A stretch of 64,000 nt of DNA from Siccirubricoccus sp. G192 (GTDB taxonomy: Bacteria; Pseudomonadota; Alphaproteobacteria; Acetobacterales; Acetobacteraceae): the NCBI RefSeq assembly GCF_019084075.1, contig NZ_JAHREN010000001.1:3863501-3927500 (forward strand), in the 5' to 3' direction. Position numbers and translations under genes: made by a program. Position 1 is the stretch's first letter. Each line of letters begins with the position of its first letter. The notes under the pieces were generated by a model that ran no database searches, had not been told where the DNA came from, and saw nothing but the letters and a program-made list of their open reading frames with translations. Positions 53,097 to 64,000 of the stretch are shown here, one piece after another.

Positions 53097-54275
53097 ATGT
53101 TCGCCACCTTCATCATCGCGCTCAGGGAGGCCGGGCTGCCGGCCTCCATCACCGAATACCTCACCCTGATGCGGGCCATGCGCGAGGGCGTGGCCGATTA
53201 CAGCGTGGAGGATTTCTACTACCTGAGCCGCGCCGCGCTGGTGAAGGACGAACGTCACCTCGACCGCTTCGACCGCGTCTTCGGCGAGGTCTTCCGCGGG
53301 CTGGAACCGCCCGAGGGCGACCTCAAGCGCGAGATTCCCGAGGACTGGCTCAGGAAGATGGTGGAGAAGCTCCTGACCGAGGAGGAGAAGGCGCAGATCA
53401 AGGCCGCCGGCGGCTTCGATGCGCTGATGGATTTGCTGAAGCAGCGCCTGGCCGAGCAGAAGGGCCGCCACCAGGGCGGCAGCAAATGGATCGGCACCGG
53501 CGGGACCTCCCCCTTCGGCGCGCATGGCTACAACCCCGAAGGCGTGCGGATCGGCCAGGAGGAATCCCGCCATCGCCGCGCCGTGAAGGTCTGGGACAAA
53601 AGGGAATTCCGCGACCTCGACGACAGCATCGAGATCGGCACCCGCAACATGAAGCTGGCGCTCCGCCGGCTGCGCCGCTTCGCCCGCCAGGGCGCGGCGA
53701 CCGAGCTCGACCTGCCGGATACCATCCGCTCCACTGCGAACAATGCGGGGTCGCTGGATCTGAAACTGGTCCCGGAGCGGCACAATACGGTGAAGGTGCT
53801 GCTGCTGCTTGATATCGGCGGCTCCATGGATGACCATGTGCGGCTCTCGGAGGAGCTGTTCTCCGCCGCGCGCTCCGAGTTCAAGCATCTGGAGCACTAC
53901 TACTTCCACAACTGCCCCTATGAGCGGCTGTGGCGCAACAACCGGCGCCGCAAGGAAAGCGAGGTCTCCACCTTCGAGGTGCTGCGGACCTATGGCCCCG
54001 ACTACAAGCTGATCCTGGTCGGCGATGCCAGCATGAGCCCCTATGAGATCGTGCAGCATGGCGGCAGCGTGGAGCACTGGAACGAGGAGTCCGGCACCGT
54101 CTGGATGAACCGCCTGACCGGCCACTTCCGCCGCACCGCCTGGCTGAACCCGATGCCGGAAGCGACTTGGCCGCATTCCGTCTCGACCGACCTGATGCGG
54201 CAACTGGTGGAGGGCCGGATGTTCCCCCTCACCGTCGGCGGGATCGAGGCGATGACGCGGGAACTCAGCCGGTAG
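53097..54275 (+). CDS. VWA-domain protein (CoxE-like) partner of MoxR
   Basis: 392 residues from ATG at 53097. N-terminal helical CoxE-like region (FIIALREAGLPASITEYLTL, FYYLSRAALVKDERHLDRFD), a charged middle with RRAVKVWDKREFRDLDDSIE, then a C-terminal von Willebrand A domain. The MIDAS motif is LLLLDIGGSMDDHV, where the usual DxSxS reads D-I-G-G-S; this Gly variant is common in this subfamily. Further on, KLILVGDASMSPYEI carries another metal-site Asp. Confidence 0.88.
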   Translation: MFATFIIALREAGLPASITEYLTLMRAMREGVADYSVEDFYYLSRAALVKDERHLDRFDRVFGEVFRGLEPPEGDLKREIPEDWLRKMVEKLLTEEEKAQIKAAGGFDALMDLLKQRLAEQKGRHQGGSKWIGTGGTSPFGAHGYNPEGVRIGQEESRHRRAVKVWDKREFRDLDDSIEIGTRNMKLALRRLRRFARQGAATELDLPDTIRSTANNAGSLDLKLVPERHNTVKVLLLLDIGGSMDDHVRLSEELFSAARSEFKHLEHYYFHNCPYERLWRNNRRRKESEVSTFEVLRTYGPDYKLILVGDASMSPYEIVQHGGSVEHWNEESGTVWMNRLTGHFRRTAWLNPMPEATWPHSVSTDLMRQLVEGRMFPLTVGGIEAMTRELSR

Positions 54276-54378
54276 CACCCGGCCTTCACGCCGCGAAAAC
54301 GCAGCCCTGGCCGGAACCAAGTTGCGCGGGGCGCGTAACATTGCCGCGGTCCCCATCGAGACGCGCGAGGAGCACCCC

Positions 54379-54495
54379 ATGCGTCGATCCTTCCTGATCC
54401 TGGTCACCTCCCTTGCCCTGGCGGGCTGCGTCAGCTTCAGCAGCAGCAACCCGAATCCGCCGCCACCGTCGACCGTGGTCGTGCCGGCGCGCTGA
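54379..54495 (+). CDS. 38-residue lipoprotein
   Basis: MRRSFLILVTSLALAGCVSF is an excellent lipoprotein signal (lipobox LAGC, Cys17), and gaggag precedes the ATG. The mature peptide is only 22 residues, Ser/Asn/Pro-rich. Such tiny lipoproteins are often missed. Function unknown. Confidence 0.65.
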   Translation: MRRSFLILVTSLALAGCVSFSSSNPNPPPPSTVVVPAR

Positions 54496-54507
54496 GGCGC
54501 GGGGCGC

Positions 54508-55164
54508 TTACCGCTCCGCAGCGGCGCGGGCCTGCGCCATCACTTGGCTGGTGAGCAGGACGCCGGTCACTATCACCGGGATTCCGGCCTGCCGCAGCGC
54601 TTCGGCGGACCAAGTATTGCAGGTATAGGCGAAGGAATAGCGGCGGGTGGAGGCGTAGAACAGGCTGCCGGGATAGGGCCCCGGCGCCACGCTGCGGGGC
54701 GCCTCATCCGGGCCCGTCTCCAGCCCCTCCCGGAGGAAGCGCGAAACCTGGTCGAGCCCGGCCTGCGACAGGGGCAGCACCACCACATTCGCCGCGCCAA
54801 ACGCCTCGGCGGGCGAGACCCGGAGGCCGGTGACCAGGATCGCCCCCGGCCCCGGCAGCAAGGCCCGGAGCATGTCCAGTGGTGAGACGGTCGGCCGCGG
54901 CCAATAGCCACGGTCGCCGAAGCCGATGACCAGATGGCTGGCGCCGGGAAAGCGGCGCGCCAGGGCTGCCAGCGGAGGCTCCAGCGCCGTGACCGGCAGG
55001 GCGATGTCGGCATGCCAGTCGCGGGCGATGACTTCGATGGTGGCAACTGGCGGGCCAAGCCGGGACGCATGGTGCAGCGCCGGACTGCTGGCGCATCCAG
55101 CCAAGGCCAGGCCAGCCAGGAGCAGCCAGACGGCGGGGCCGGCCGAGGGACTGCCCGCCGCCAT
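54508..55164 (-). CDS. DUF2459 lipoprotein
   Basis: 218 residues from MAAGSPSAGPAVWLLLAGLA, with lipobox LAGC. DUF2459 motifs: VIARDWHADIALPVTALEPP, HLVIGFGDRGYWPRP, and FAYTCNTWSAEALRQAGIPV, the last with a Cys/Asn that resembles a papain-like active-site region. It overlaps the stop of the upstream TDT transporter gene (TGATG), so the two are coupled. Confidence 0.82.
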   Translation of the reverse strand: MAAGSPSAGPAVWLLLAGLALAGCASSPALHHASRLGPPVATIEVIARDWHADIALPVTALEPPLAALARRFPGASHLVIGFGDRGYWPRPTVSPLDMLRALLPGPGAILVTGLRVSPAEAFGAANVVVLPLSQAGLDQVSRFLREGLETGPDEAPRSVAPGPYPGSLFYASTRRYSFAYTCNTWSAEALRQAGIPVIVTGVLLTSQVMAQARAAAER

Positions 55165-56288
55165 CACAACGGCCGTGGCCGCACCCGGCAGCGGGTTGCA
55201 TGGGCCGTCCGGAGCAGCAGGCCGCCGAAAGCGGCGAGCCATGCCGCGAGCGCAACCCAGACGAAAACCCGCGGAATCGGCATGAGGAAATCATAGCCGG
55301 TCACGCGTGCGTAGGCGGCAGTCGCCGTGGTGTACATCCCGAGCGGGAAGACCATGGACCAGTATTGCGGGTCGTAGCTCAGCGGAACCCGCTCCACCGC
55401 GTGGCGCCAGACGGTGATGGCGACGAGGAGGGGGACCCACCAGGTCGCCGCGGCCCAGAACCCTGCCGTCAGCGCGGCGAGGAAGGGCATGAAGCCGAGC
55501 ACGCCCGGATGGCTCTCCGCGTAGAGCATGAGGTTGGCGCCCGCCAGCGTGGTGATCGCCACCGCGCCCATGTTGATCCAGTAGGGCGGCGTCAGCATCT
55601 CCGCGGTCATGTTGAAGAACAGCCACCGGTACATGATGAGGGAAATGAAGACCGCGTAGAACATTCCCCCGAGGAGAAAGAGGCACAGGCAACCGAAGGT
55701 GGCGATCTCCGGCCGCGGCAGCAGATCGGCGACGGTCGTGCCCAGGACGCAGAGCGATTCGGTCGAGACGGTGACCAGCAGCCAGGCGCCGCCAAGGCCC
55801 CGCTCAATGGGAGGCTTGGGGTCGGCGAGCGTCATCGCCAGGAAGAAGCCGTAGAGCAGGATCACCCAGAGCAGGACCGCGAAGAGCCATAGCCACAGGG
55901 CGACTTCCAGATGCGGGGTCAGCAGGGCCACCTGGGTGCCCAGTACGCCGGTCGCCGCGACCTTGGTCAGGAAGGTCGGACCCACCGCATGGCTGGCCAT
56001 GTCGCGGAGCAGGGCGGCAGGAAAGCACAGCAGGCGCGCAAGCGTGACGATCCAGAGGACCGGGTAGGTGACCAGATTCAACGCGAACAGCACGCCCGGA
56101 ACCCCTGGCACCTGGAGGCGATGCGCCGCGACCGAGACGATGCCGGTTGCCATGACGAAGGCGAAATAGCCGGGCGGGAAATCAGCGAGCCATGCGAGCC
56201 GCGCCGCCCCGGCATCCTGCGGGCCTTCCCGCAGGATGGCAGGCTGCTTGGTCGAAATCCTCCGCAAGGCCAGGGGTTTCTTGACCAT
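55164..56288 (-). CDS. TDT-family (TehA/SLAC1-like) membrane channel
   Basis: 374 residues from MVKKPLALRRISTKQPAIL; a Met 18 codons earlier is possible. Ten predicted helices. FPPGYFAFVMATGIVSVAAH is the conserved first helix of the family and LLVTVSTESLCVLGT and YWSMVFPLGMYTTATAAYAR carry later signatures. Family members transport C4-dicarboxylates or act as anion or tellurite-resistance channels; which applies here is unknown. Confidence 0.87.
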   Translation of the reverse strand: MVKKPLALRRISTKQPAILREGPQDAGAARLAWLADFPPGYFAFVMATGIVSVAAHRLQVPGVPGVLFALNLVTYPVLWIVTLARLLCFPAALLRDMASHAVGPTFLTKVAATGVLGTQVALLTPHLEVALWLWLFAVLLWVILLYGFFLAMTLADPKPPIERGLGGAWLLVTVSTESLCVLGTTVADLLPRPEIATFGCLCLFLLGGMFYAVFISLIMYRWLFFNMTAEMLTPPYWINMGAVAITTLAGANLMLYAESHPGVLGFMPFLAALTAGFWAAATWWVPLLVAITVWRHAVERVPLSYDPQYWSMVFPLGMYTTATAAYARVTGYDFLMPIPRVFVWVALAAWLAAFGGLLLRTAHATRCRVRPRPL

Positions 56289-56462
56289 CCGCACCTCAGT
56301 AGCCACCTCGCCATCCTGCCTGGAATATCTGCCGCAGGACATCGCGGAACCGGGCCTTCGGCGCCGCGGCGCGCTCGGGAAAGGGTCGCTCCACGATGTC
56401 GCAGCAGCCTGACCGATCCGGCGGCTTTCGGAGGCAGGCTGGCAAAAATACGCCCTTCTGCG

Positions 56463-57669
56463 CTACTTGGCTGCCTGATTCCCAAGATTGCGGGCATCCT
56501 CCCGGGGCTGCGCAGCAGGGCGCTTCCGGCCGGATCGCCTGGCCGTCCCGGTGGTGGTGCCGCGGCCTGCATGCGGCTCCTCCCGGTCCCGCCCCATCCG
56601 CTTCAGCCGTTCCAGCAGAAGCGTGAGCACAGCGGCTTCCTCCGGCGGCAATCCGGCAAGGTCGCTGCGCTGCTCCGCCGCGGCCACGATATCGAGTGTG
56701 AGCATGCCTTCGAGATAGCAGTCCACCACATGCGGATGCACATAGCACTTGCGGCATATCGTTGGCGTGTTGCCGAGGCGCGCCGCCACGCATTCGATGG
56801 CGGACCTGATGTTGCGCTTGGCCGCAGCATGGCTGTCGAAGGGCTCGAACCCGCGCAAGGCCAGCGCAGCGAGCACCGTGCCCGCCCAGGTGCGGAAATC
56901 CTTGGCGGTGACATCCTGCCCGGAGATCGCACGGAGATACGCATTCACATCGGCGGAACTGATGCCATGCACCTCCCCCGCCGCGTCCACATACTGGAAC
57001 AGCTCCTGCCCCGGCAGATCCTGGCATGCCTTGACGATCCGGGCGACGCGCCGGTCGGTCACCCGCAGCCGCCAGGTCTTGCCGCTCTTGCCCTTGAATG
57101 CGAAGCGCAACTCCGCCCCCTCTACCCCGACATGCCGCGCAAGCAGCGTGGTCAGGCCGTAGCTCTGGTTCTGTTCGGCGTAGTCGTCGTTGCCGACGCG
57201 GATCAGGGTCGCTTCCAGCAGATGCACGACCGTCGCCAATACCCGCTCGCGGGGCAGCCCCGGCAGCGCCATGTCGGCCGCCACCCTTGAACGGATCGCG
57301 GGCAATCCTTGCGCGAAATCCAGCATGTGGTCGTATTTCGCCGCGTCCCGCACCTCGCGCCAGCGCGGATGGTAGCGGTACTGCTTGCGGCCCTTCTGAT
57401 CGCGCCCGGTGGCCTGGATGTGGCCTTCGGGGTCCGGGCAGATCCAGACCTGCGTCCAGGCCGGGGGGAATGGCGAGCGACCGGATGCGGGCGAGCGCCC
57501 CGCTGTCGCGAAGCGGTCCACCCTGCGGCAGGCGGTAACTGAAGCCCCTCCCCTTCCGCTGCCGGGAGATGCCGGGCACCTCGTCAGAAACATAGCGAAG
57601 ACCGGCTTCCCGCGCGGCTTCGAGCGCCTCCGTCGGGCTCGTGGTGGAATCAGCGTTGTCCAGCAGCAT
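56463..57669 (-). CDS. Eukaryote-like DNA topoisomerase IB, frameshifted
   Basis: 401 residues when restored. The N-terminus (ALEAAREAGLRYVSDEVPGI, FSYRLPQGGPL) is in one frame and the rest in the next. The join is a run of six G at 57463-57468 (C on the coding strand); five restores SLAIPPAWTQVWICPDPEGH. The rest is the catalytic domain: RDQKGRKQYRYHPRWREVRD, FRTWAGTVLAALAL and AAKRNIRSAIECVAARLGNT, followed by TICRKCYVHPHVVDCYLEG with the expected active-site Tyr. It relaxes supercoils by nicking one strand. Confidence 0.87.
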
Positions 57670-57806
57670 GGGGCAGGCCTTCCCGCAGCCACACGAGAAC
57701 CCTGCGCTGCCTTCGCGGTTTCAGGGCGCCGCACGGGCCGCGGCTGCCGACGCCCGATTACCGCCGCGTCACGCGAAAGGGCGTCGTGCCGTCGCGCTCC
57801 GACTGC

Positions 57807-58844
57807 CTATTCCACCCGCGCGCCGCTTGCCCGGATCAGCGGCGCAAGCCGGGCCTCCTCATGGGCGCGGAAGGCGGTGATCTCCTCCGGCGTCGTCCAC
57901 CAGGGCGTGGCGCCGAGTTCCTGGTAGCTGCGGACCAGGTCCGGGCTCTCCAGTGCCCGCTTCGCAAGGCTCGACATCCGCTCCACCACCGGTCGCGGCA
58001 AGCCGGCGGGGCCGCAGACGGCGCCCCAGGAGGTCATCTCGAAGCCCGGCAGGAATTCCGCCATGGTCGGCAGTTCCGGCGCCGCCGGGCTACGCTGCGG
58101 GCCGGTGACGGCCAGCGCCCGTATCCGGCCCTCGCGCGCCGTCGGCAGGAGCCCCGGGATATTGTCCATGATCATGTGCACCCGTCCCGCCAGCAGGTCG
58201 AGCAGCGCCGGGGCGCCGCCGCGATAGGGCACGTGCAGGATGTCCGTCCCGACCATCTGCTTCAGCATCTCGCCCGAGAGATGCGGGGTGGTGCCGATGC
58301 CGGAGGAACCATAGGCGTATTTGCCGGGATTGGCCTTCAGCAGCGCGATCAGTTCCGGCACCGTGCGCACCGGCAGGTCATTGTTGACCACCAGCAGGTT
58401 CGGCAATTGCCAGAGGCCGGAGACGAAGGTGAAGTCCCGCGCCGCATTGAAGGGCAGGCTGGCATAGAGCGTCGGCGCGATGGCATGCGGGGCGATGCTG
58501 CCGAGGCCGATCGTATAGCCGTCCGGCCGGGACTTCGCGATGGCGTCCACCCCGACATTGCCGCCGGAGCCGCTGCGGTTCTCCACCACGAATTGCTGGC
58601 CAGCGAGCTCGCTCATCTTCGCGCACCAGTAGCGCGAGAGCGTGTCGGTGGCACCGCCCGGGGGGAAGATATTGATGTAGCGCACCGGCTGGCTGGGCCA
58701 ATCCGCACCCTGCTGCGCACGGCCGGATGCCGGCATGCCGATGACCGGCGCGGCGAGGGCGCCGGCGATCGCGCCGAGGGCGGTGCGGCGCGACAGGCGC
58801 GCGGATGCAGGCACGGAGTCGGCATGCCCCTGTGGTGTTCTCAT
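57807..58844 (-). CDS. Bug-family tripartite tricarboxylate receptor, orphan
   Basis: 345 residues. Signal region with twin arginine (SRRTALGAIAGALAAPVIGM). Bug motifs: YINIFPPGGATDTLSRYWCA, VVENRSGSGGNVGVDAIAKS, PDGYTIGLGS, FVSGLWQLPNLLVVNNDLPV, YAYGSSGIGTTPHLSGEMLK. No tctAB adjacent. It is divergent from nadE with a 283-base gap that shows no other gene. Confidence 0.9.
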   Translation of the reverse strand: MRTPQGHADSVPASARLSRRTALGAIAGALAAPVIGMPASGRAQQGADWPSQPVRYINIFPPGGATDTLSRYWCAKMSELAGQQFVVENRSGSGGNVGVDAIAKSRPDGYTIGLGSIAPHAIAPTLYASLPFNAARDFTFVSGLWQLPNLLVVNNDLPVRTVPELIALLKANPGKYAYGSSGIGTTPHLSGEMLKQMVGTDILHVPYRGGAPALLDLLAGRVHMIMDNIPGLLPTAREGRIRALAVTGPQRSPAAPELPTMAEFLPGFEMTSWGAVCGPAGLPRPVVERMSSLAKRALESPDLVRSYQELGATPWWTTPEEITAFRAHEEARLAPLIRASGARVE

Positions 58845-59127
58845 TCCTTGTCTCTCCCTCGGCCCGCCTGCTGCCGGCTGCGCCTTGTGGTGCCCAGACT
58901 ACCTTTCCTGCCGCATCCTTGCACGCCCTTGCGATCCGCGCCGGCTGGCGGCACGGCCCCGTCCCAGCGGCAAGCCGTATGAAACGATTTGGCCAATCCG
59001 CGTTGAAGCGGCAGGATGTACGGCAACCATGCCACGGTAGAGCAATGACCCCCATACGGCAGCCTGGCAGCCCGGCCGCCGATCCGGCCACCGGAAGCCA
59101 TCTCCCTTCCGATCCACAGGACGCAGC

Positions 59128-61177
59128 ATGAGTTTCCTGTCGCTCTACCGGCATGGCTTCGCCCGGATCGCCGCCTGCACCATGAATTGCACCCTGGCGG
59201 ACCCTGCCGCCAATGCCGCCGCCATCCTCGACATGGCCAGGCAATGCGACCAGCAGGGCGTCGCCCTGGCCGTCTTTCCCGAACTCACATTGTCCGGCTA
59301 TGCGATCGACGACCTCCTGCTGCAGGACGCGCTGCTGGAGGGTGTGGAGGCAGCCGTCGCGCGGATCGTCGATGCCTCCGCCGCGCTGCGGCCGCTGCTG
59401 CTGATCGGGGCGCCGCTGCGCCATGCCGGGCGGGTCTACAACACCGCCATCGCCGTGCATCGCGGCCGGCTGCTGGGGGTGGTGCCCAAGATCCACCTGC
59501 CGAACTACCGGGGAATTCTATGAACACCGCCATTTCGCCTCCGGCGAGGGCATGGTGGGCGAAAGGATCGGCCTGGGAGCCCTGGAGGCGCCCTTCGGTC
59601 CCGATCTGCTCTTCGCCGCGGAAGACGTCCCCGGGCTCATCATCCACGCCGAGATCTGCGAGGATCTCTGGGTTCCCATCCCGCCCAGCGCCGAGGCGGC
59701 GCTTGCCGGCGCCACCGTCCTGGCGAATCTCTCGGCCAGCAACATCACCATCGGCAAGGCCGATACGCGGCGGCTGCTCTGCCAGTCGCAATCGGCACGC
59801 TGCCTCGCGGCCTATGTCTATGCGGCCGCGGGGCCGGGTGAATCCACGACGGACCTGGCCTGGGACGGGCAGGTCTCGATCTTCGAGAATGGCGTGGTCC
59901 TGAAGGAGAGCGAGCGCTTTCCCGCCGGCAACCAGGTGGTGGTGGCGGATATCGACCTGGATCTCCTGCGCCAGGAGCGCGCAAGGCAGGGCACATTTGA
60001 CGACAACCGGCGGCGGCATGCGGCAGCGGCGGGCTTCCGGCGCCTGCCCTTCCGGCTCGACCCGCCCATGGCGGATCTCGGCTTCGAGCGAAGCGTCGAG
60101 CGCTTCCCCTTCGTGCCCACGGATCCGGAGCGGCTCTCGCAGGATTGCTACGAGGCCTACAACATCCAGGTCTCGGGCCTGATGCAGCGCCTGCGCGCCG
60201 CCAAGGTCAAACGCATCATCATCGGCGTCTCGGGCGGCCTCGATTCCACCCAGGCGCTGATCGTGGCGGCGAAGGCCATGGACCTGCTGGAGCGGCCGCG
60301 GACCGGGATCATCGCCTATACCCTGCCGGGTTTCGGCACCAGCGAGGGCACCAAGGGCAACGCGCACCGCCTCATGCGATCCTTCGGCGTCACCGCGCAC
60401 GAGTTGGATATACGGCCGGCGGCGAGGCAGATGCTGGCCGATCTCGGCCACCCCTTCGCTCGTGGCGAGCCGGTCCATGACGTCACCTTCGAGAATGTGC
60501 AGGCGGGCCTCCGCACCGACTACCTGTTCCGCGCCGCCAATTACCAGGACGGCATCGTGCTCGGCACCGGCGACCTGTCGGAACTGGCCCTGGGCTGGTG
60601 CACCTATGGCGTCGGCGACCAGATGTCCCACTACAACGTCAATGCCGGCGTGCCGAAGACGCTGATCCAGCACCTCATCCGCTGGGCGATCGGCTCCGGC
60701 CAATTCGACAGCGCCGCATCGGCAACGCTGGAAGCGATCCTTGGCACGGAGATTTCGCCCGAGTTGATTCCGGCGCAGGAAGGCCAGGAGATCCAGAGTA
60801 CCGAGGCCAAGGTGGGCCCTTATGAACTCCAGGATTTCCACCTCTTCTACACGCTGCGGCATGGCTTCCGCCCCTCGAAGATCGCCTTCCTGGCGCTCCG
60901 GGCCTGGGGCGAGGCCGAGCGCGGCCGCTGGCCACCCGGCTTCCCCGCCGGGCAGCGCCGCGCCTATGCGCTGCCCGAGATCCGGCGCTGGCTGGAGGTC
61001 TTCCTGCGCCGTTTCTTCGGCTTCAGCCAGTTCAAGCGCTCGGCCATGCCGAATGGTCCCAAGGTGGTGGCCGGTGGATCGCTTTCTCCGCGCGGCGATT
61101 GGCGGGCCCCTTCGGACGGGAATGCGAATGCCTGGCTCGAAGAACTGGCGCGGAACGTGCCAGGGAGCCTCGGATAG
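59128..61177 (+). CDS. nadE: Glutamine-dependent NAD synthetase, frameshifted
   Basis: Last step of NAD synthesis: amidation of deamido-NAD with ammonia from glutamine. The first 128 residues ([14 protein letters not shown] with catalytic Glu; [11 protein letters not shown] with Lys) are in one frame. In a run of four G at 59510-59513 the frame shifts; three restores [12 protein letters not shown]. The rest has the glutaminase Cys ([15 protein letters not shown]), the synthetase P-loop [10 protein letters not shown] and [17 protein letters not shown]. Restored length is 682, as in long bacterial NadE. The gene is normally essential. Confidence 0.92.
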
Positions 61178-61197
61178 GACCGGCGGAGGCGCGGAGG

Positions 61198-61806
61198 ATG
61201 GGTCAGCAGGGGTTCCAATATGGTCCATTGACGGAAAGCTGTGCGCATCTCTGCGTGGACATGCAGAACCTCTTCGCCGGCGAGACCGAGTGGCACACCC
61301 CATGGATGGAACGCGTGCTGCCAGTTGTCGAGCGCATCGCCAGCGCCTGGCCGGAGCGGACGATCTTCACCCGCTTCATCCCAGCGGAGCGTCCCGGCGA
61401 TGGTGAGGGCACTTGGCGTCGTTACTATGAGCGCTGGAGCGAGATGACGCTGGAGGCGCTACCCCCCGGCAGCATCGACCTACTGCCGCCCCTGGCCCGG
61501 CTCGTGCCGCCGGCCCAGGTGATCGACAAGCGGGTCTATTCGCCCTGGATGGAACCGGCGCTCGATCAGCTATTGCGGGCGCGGGGCATCGACTCCCTGA
61601 TCGTCACGGGCGCGGAAACCGATGTCTGCGTCCTTGCGACGGTGCTGGGTGCGGTGGACCGGGGCTACCGTGTCGTCATTCCAACCGACGCGATTTGCAG
61701 TTCCTCCGACCACACGCATGACGCCATGCTGACGCTCTACCGGGAACGGTATGGTCAGCAGGTCGAGGCCGTGACGGCGGACCAGCTCCTGCATTCCTGG
61801 ACCTAG
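61198..61806 (+). CDS. Isochorismatase-like cysteine hydrolase
   Basis: 202 residues; the ATG at 61198 directly follows gcggagg. Catalytic triad positions are visible: Asp in LCVDMQNLF (about residue 21), Lys in VIDKRVYSPW and Cys in TGAETDVCVLATVLGA. This family hydrolyses isochorismate, nicotinamide or related amides. Position just after nadE suggests a nicotinamide-type or other NAD-salvage substrate, which is inference only. Confidence 0.85.
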   Translation: MGQQGFQYGPLTESCAHLCVDMQNLFAGETEWHTPWMERVLPVVERIASAWPERTIFTRFIPAERPGDGEGTWRRYYERWSEMTLEALPPGSIDLLPPLARLVPPAQVIDKRVYSPWMEPALDQLLRARGIDSLIVTGAETDVCVLATVLGAVDRGYRVVIPTDAICSSSDHTHDAMLTLYRERYGQQVEAVTADQLLHSWT

Positions 61807-62082
61807 CCTGGGAGCCACGGCATCAACCGGAACCGGAGTTCGGCCTGATCTCGCGCCTCACGCTGGACGGGAATGCGGCCTCTGCGCCATGCTACCCGGA
61901 CTCCAACGGAGCAGCGGTCCTGCCATCGCCGCGCTCGTGGCGTTGGCGGCTTTGTTGTGCTGTGGATCCGAGCGATGGCACATGGGCGGCCCGCACTGGG
62001 CTCCCGTTCGCTGCGCTGGTTGTATTGGTCAGGCTGCGCATGGTCGCCGCGGCTTTCCGCGTGCGTCTGCGGACGCAGAGAG

Positions 62083-62120
62083 CCCGTCGGCCGCTGGGGC
62101 TGACGGGTTTGGCATTTGGG
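62083..62120 (+). terminator. Probable terminator between hydrolase gene and rRNA operon
   Basis: CCCGTCGGCC (62083-62092) pairs with GGCTGACGGG (62098-62107) around a 5-base loop, followed by TTTGGCATTTGGGTTT on the plus strand. It lies where the plus-strand genes and the minus-strand rRNA operon converge. The 61807-62082 stretch holds no supported gene. Confidence 0.5.
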
Positions 62121-62131
62121 TTTGCTGAAGT

Positions 62132-62208
<77 letters not shown>

Positions 62209-62246
62209 TGGGTGGTGGTGGGGTGGCATCGAGGATCCGGCCTGGC

Positions 62247-62364
62247 GGCCCGGCGGCGACCGACTCTCCCGCACCTTGAGGTGCAGTACCATGGGCGCTG
62301 GGGTGTTTCACGGCCGAGTTCGGGATGGGATCGGGTGTATCATCCCCGCGATGGCCACCGGGCC
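62247..62364 (-). rRNA. rrf: 5S ribosomal RNA
   Basis: The minus strand contains the 5S core GATCCCATCCCGAACTCGG, then GTGAAACACCCCAGCGCC and ATGGTACTG, with pairing ends GGCCCGG and CCGGGCC. The complementarity of the ends extends to 62241 and 62370, so the boundaries are uncertain by a few bases. Confidence 0.9.
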
Positions 62365-62486
62365 ACCAGGCCGGATCCTGGATGCGATGTGGTGCTGGGA
62401 TTGGTTGGGGTGTGGTGTGCGGCGCGGCTTGGTGCTGCGTGCGGTGCCCGTCTTGCGACGGGCGCTGCGCTGGTGGGATGTGAGCT

Positions 62487-64000
<1,514 letters not shown>

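Noticed and set aside
59285..61303. 672-residue minus-strand frame under nadE
   Set aside because: nadE on the plus strand has all catalytic motifs; the antisense frame shows none.

Overview
The window is GC-rich alphaproteobacterial DNA, most likely from the Acetobacteraceae (Roseomonas-like). Supporting this are four Bug-type tripartite tricarboxylate receptors (one truncated), a TctBA transporter, an aa3-type cytochrome oxidase cluster, a eukaryote-like topoisomerase IB, traces of hopanoid genes (hpnL, hpnN), and an rRNA operon ordered 23S-5S-tRNA-fMet at the right edge. This assignment is inference from gene content and was not tested by phylogeny.

Layout. 1-6400: the tail of a small periplasmic protein, an IS481 element, and an IS66 element with a second IS66 nested inside it. 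6400-12200: small lipoproteins and membrane proteins, an orphan Bug receptor and a DUF1269 protein. 13100-25300: two tandem AraC-type regulators, an AI-2E-family exporter, a complete pyruvate formate-lyase operon (pflB, pflA, an AspT-like antiporter, focA), a glycine-rich secreted protein and a third AraC paralogue. 25500-31300: a YibI/YibH-like pair, IS debris, a DUF3300-DUF2950 pair and a broken PqiC-like gene. 31400-39400: a gene graveyard with an IS30 interrupted by an ISL3, an IS5, and fragments of glucokinase, a DASS transporter, hpnN and hpnL. 39700-45600: a DUF2272 lipoprotein and a cytochrome c oxidase cluster on the minus strand. 45900-47850: an IS3 remnant with an IS30 inside it. 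47850-61800: a TctCBA-type cluster, MoxR and VWA proteins, a TDT transporter, topoisomerase IB, a Bug receptor, NAD synthetase and an isochorismatase-like hydrolase. 62100-64000: the end of an rRNA operon on the minus strand.

The pfl operon is the most coherent metabolic module. It should cleave pyruvate to acetyl-CoA and formate without oxygen, activate its own glycyl radical, exchange a carboxylate or amino acid through the AspT-like antiporter, and move formate through FocA. It shares the window with an oxygen-dependent terminal oxidase.

Two patterns dominate. First, insertion sequences are nested three times; two cases have perfect 8-bp target duplications and host transposase frames that can be restored on paper. 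Second, nine genes, including nadE, ctaD, pflB, focA and topoisomerase IB, carry a frameshift exactly inside a run of G or C, each repaired by shortening the run (by one base in eight cases, two in one). This looks like a consensus sequence problem or a homopolymer-slippage genome more than nine independent gene deaths. I give those genes their restored reading and flag the shift.
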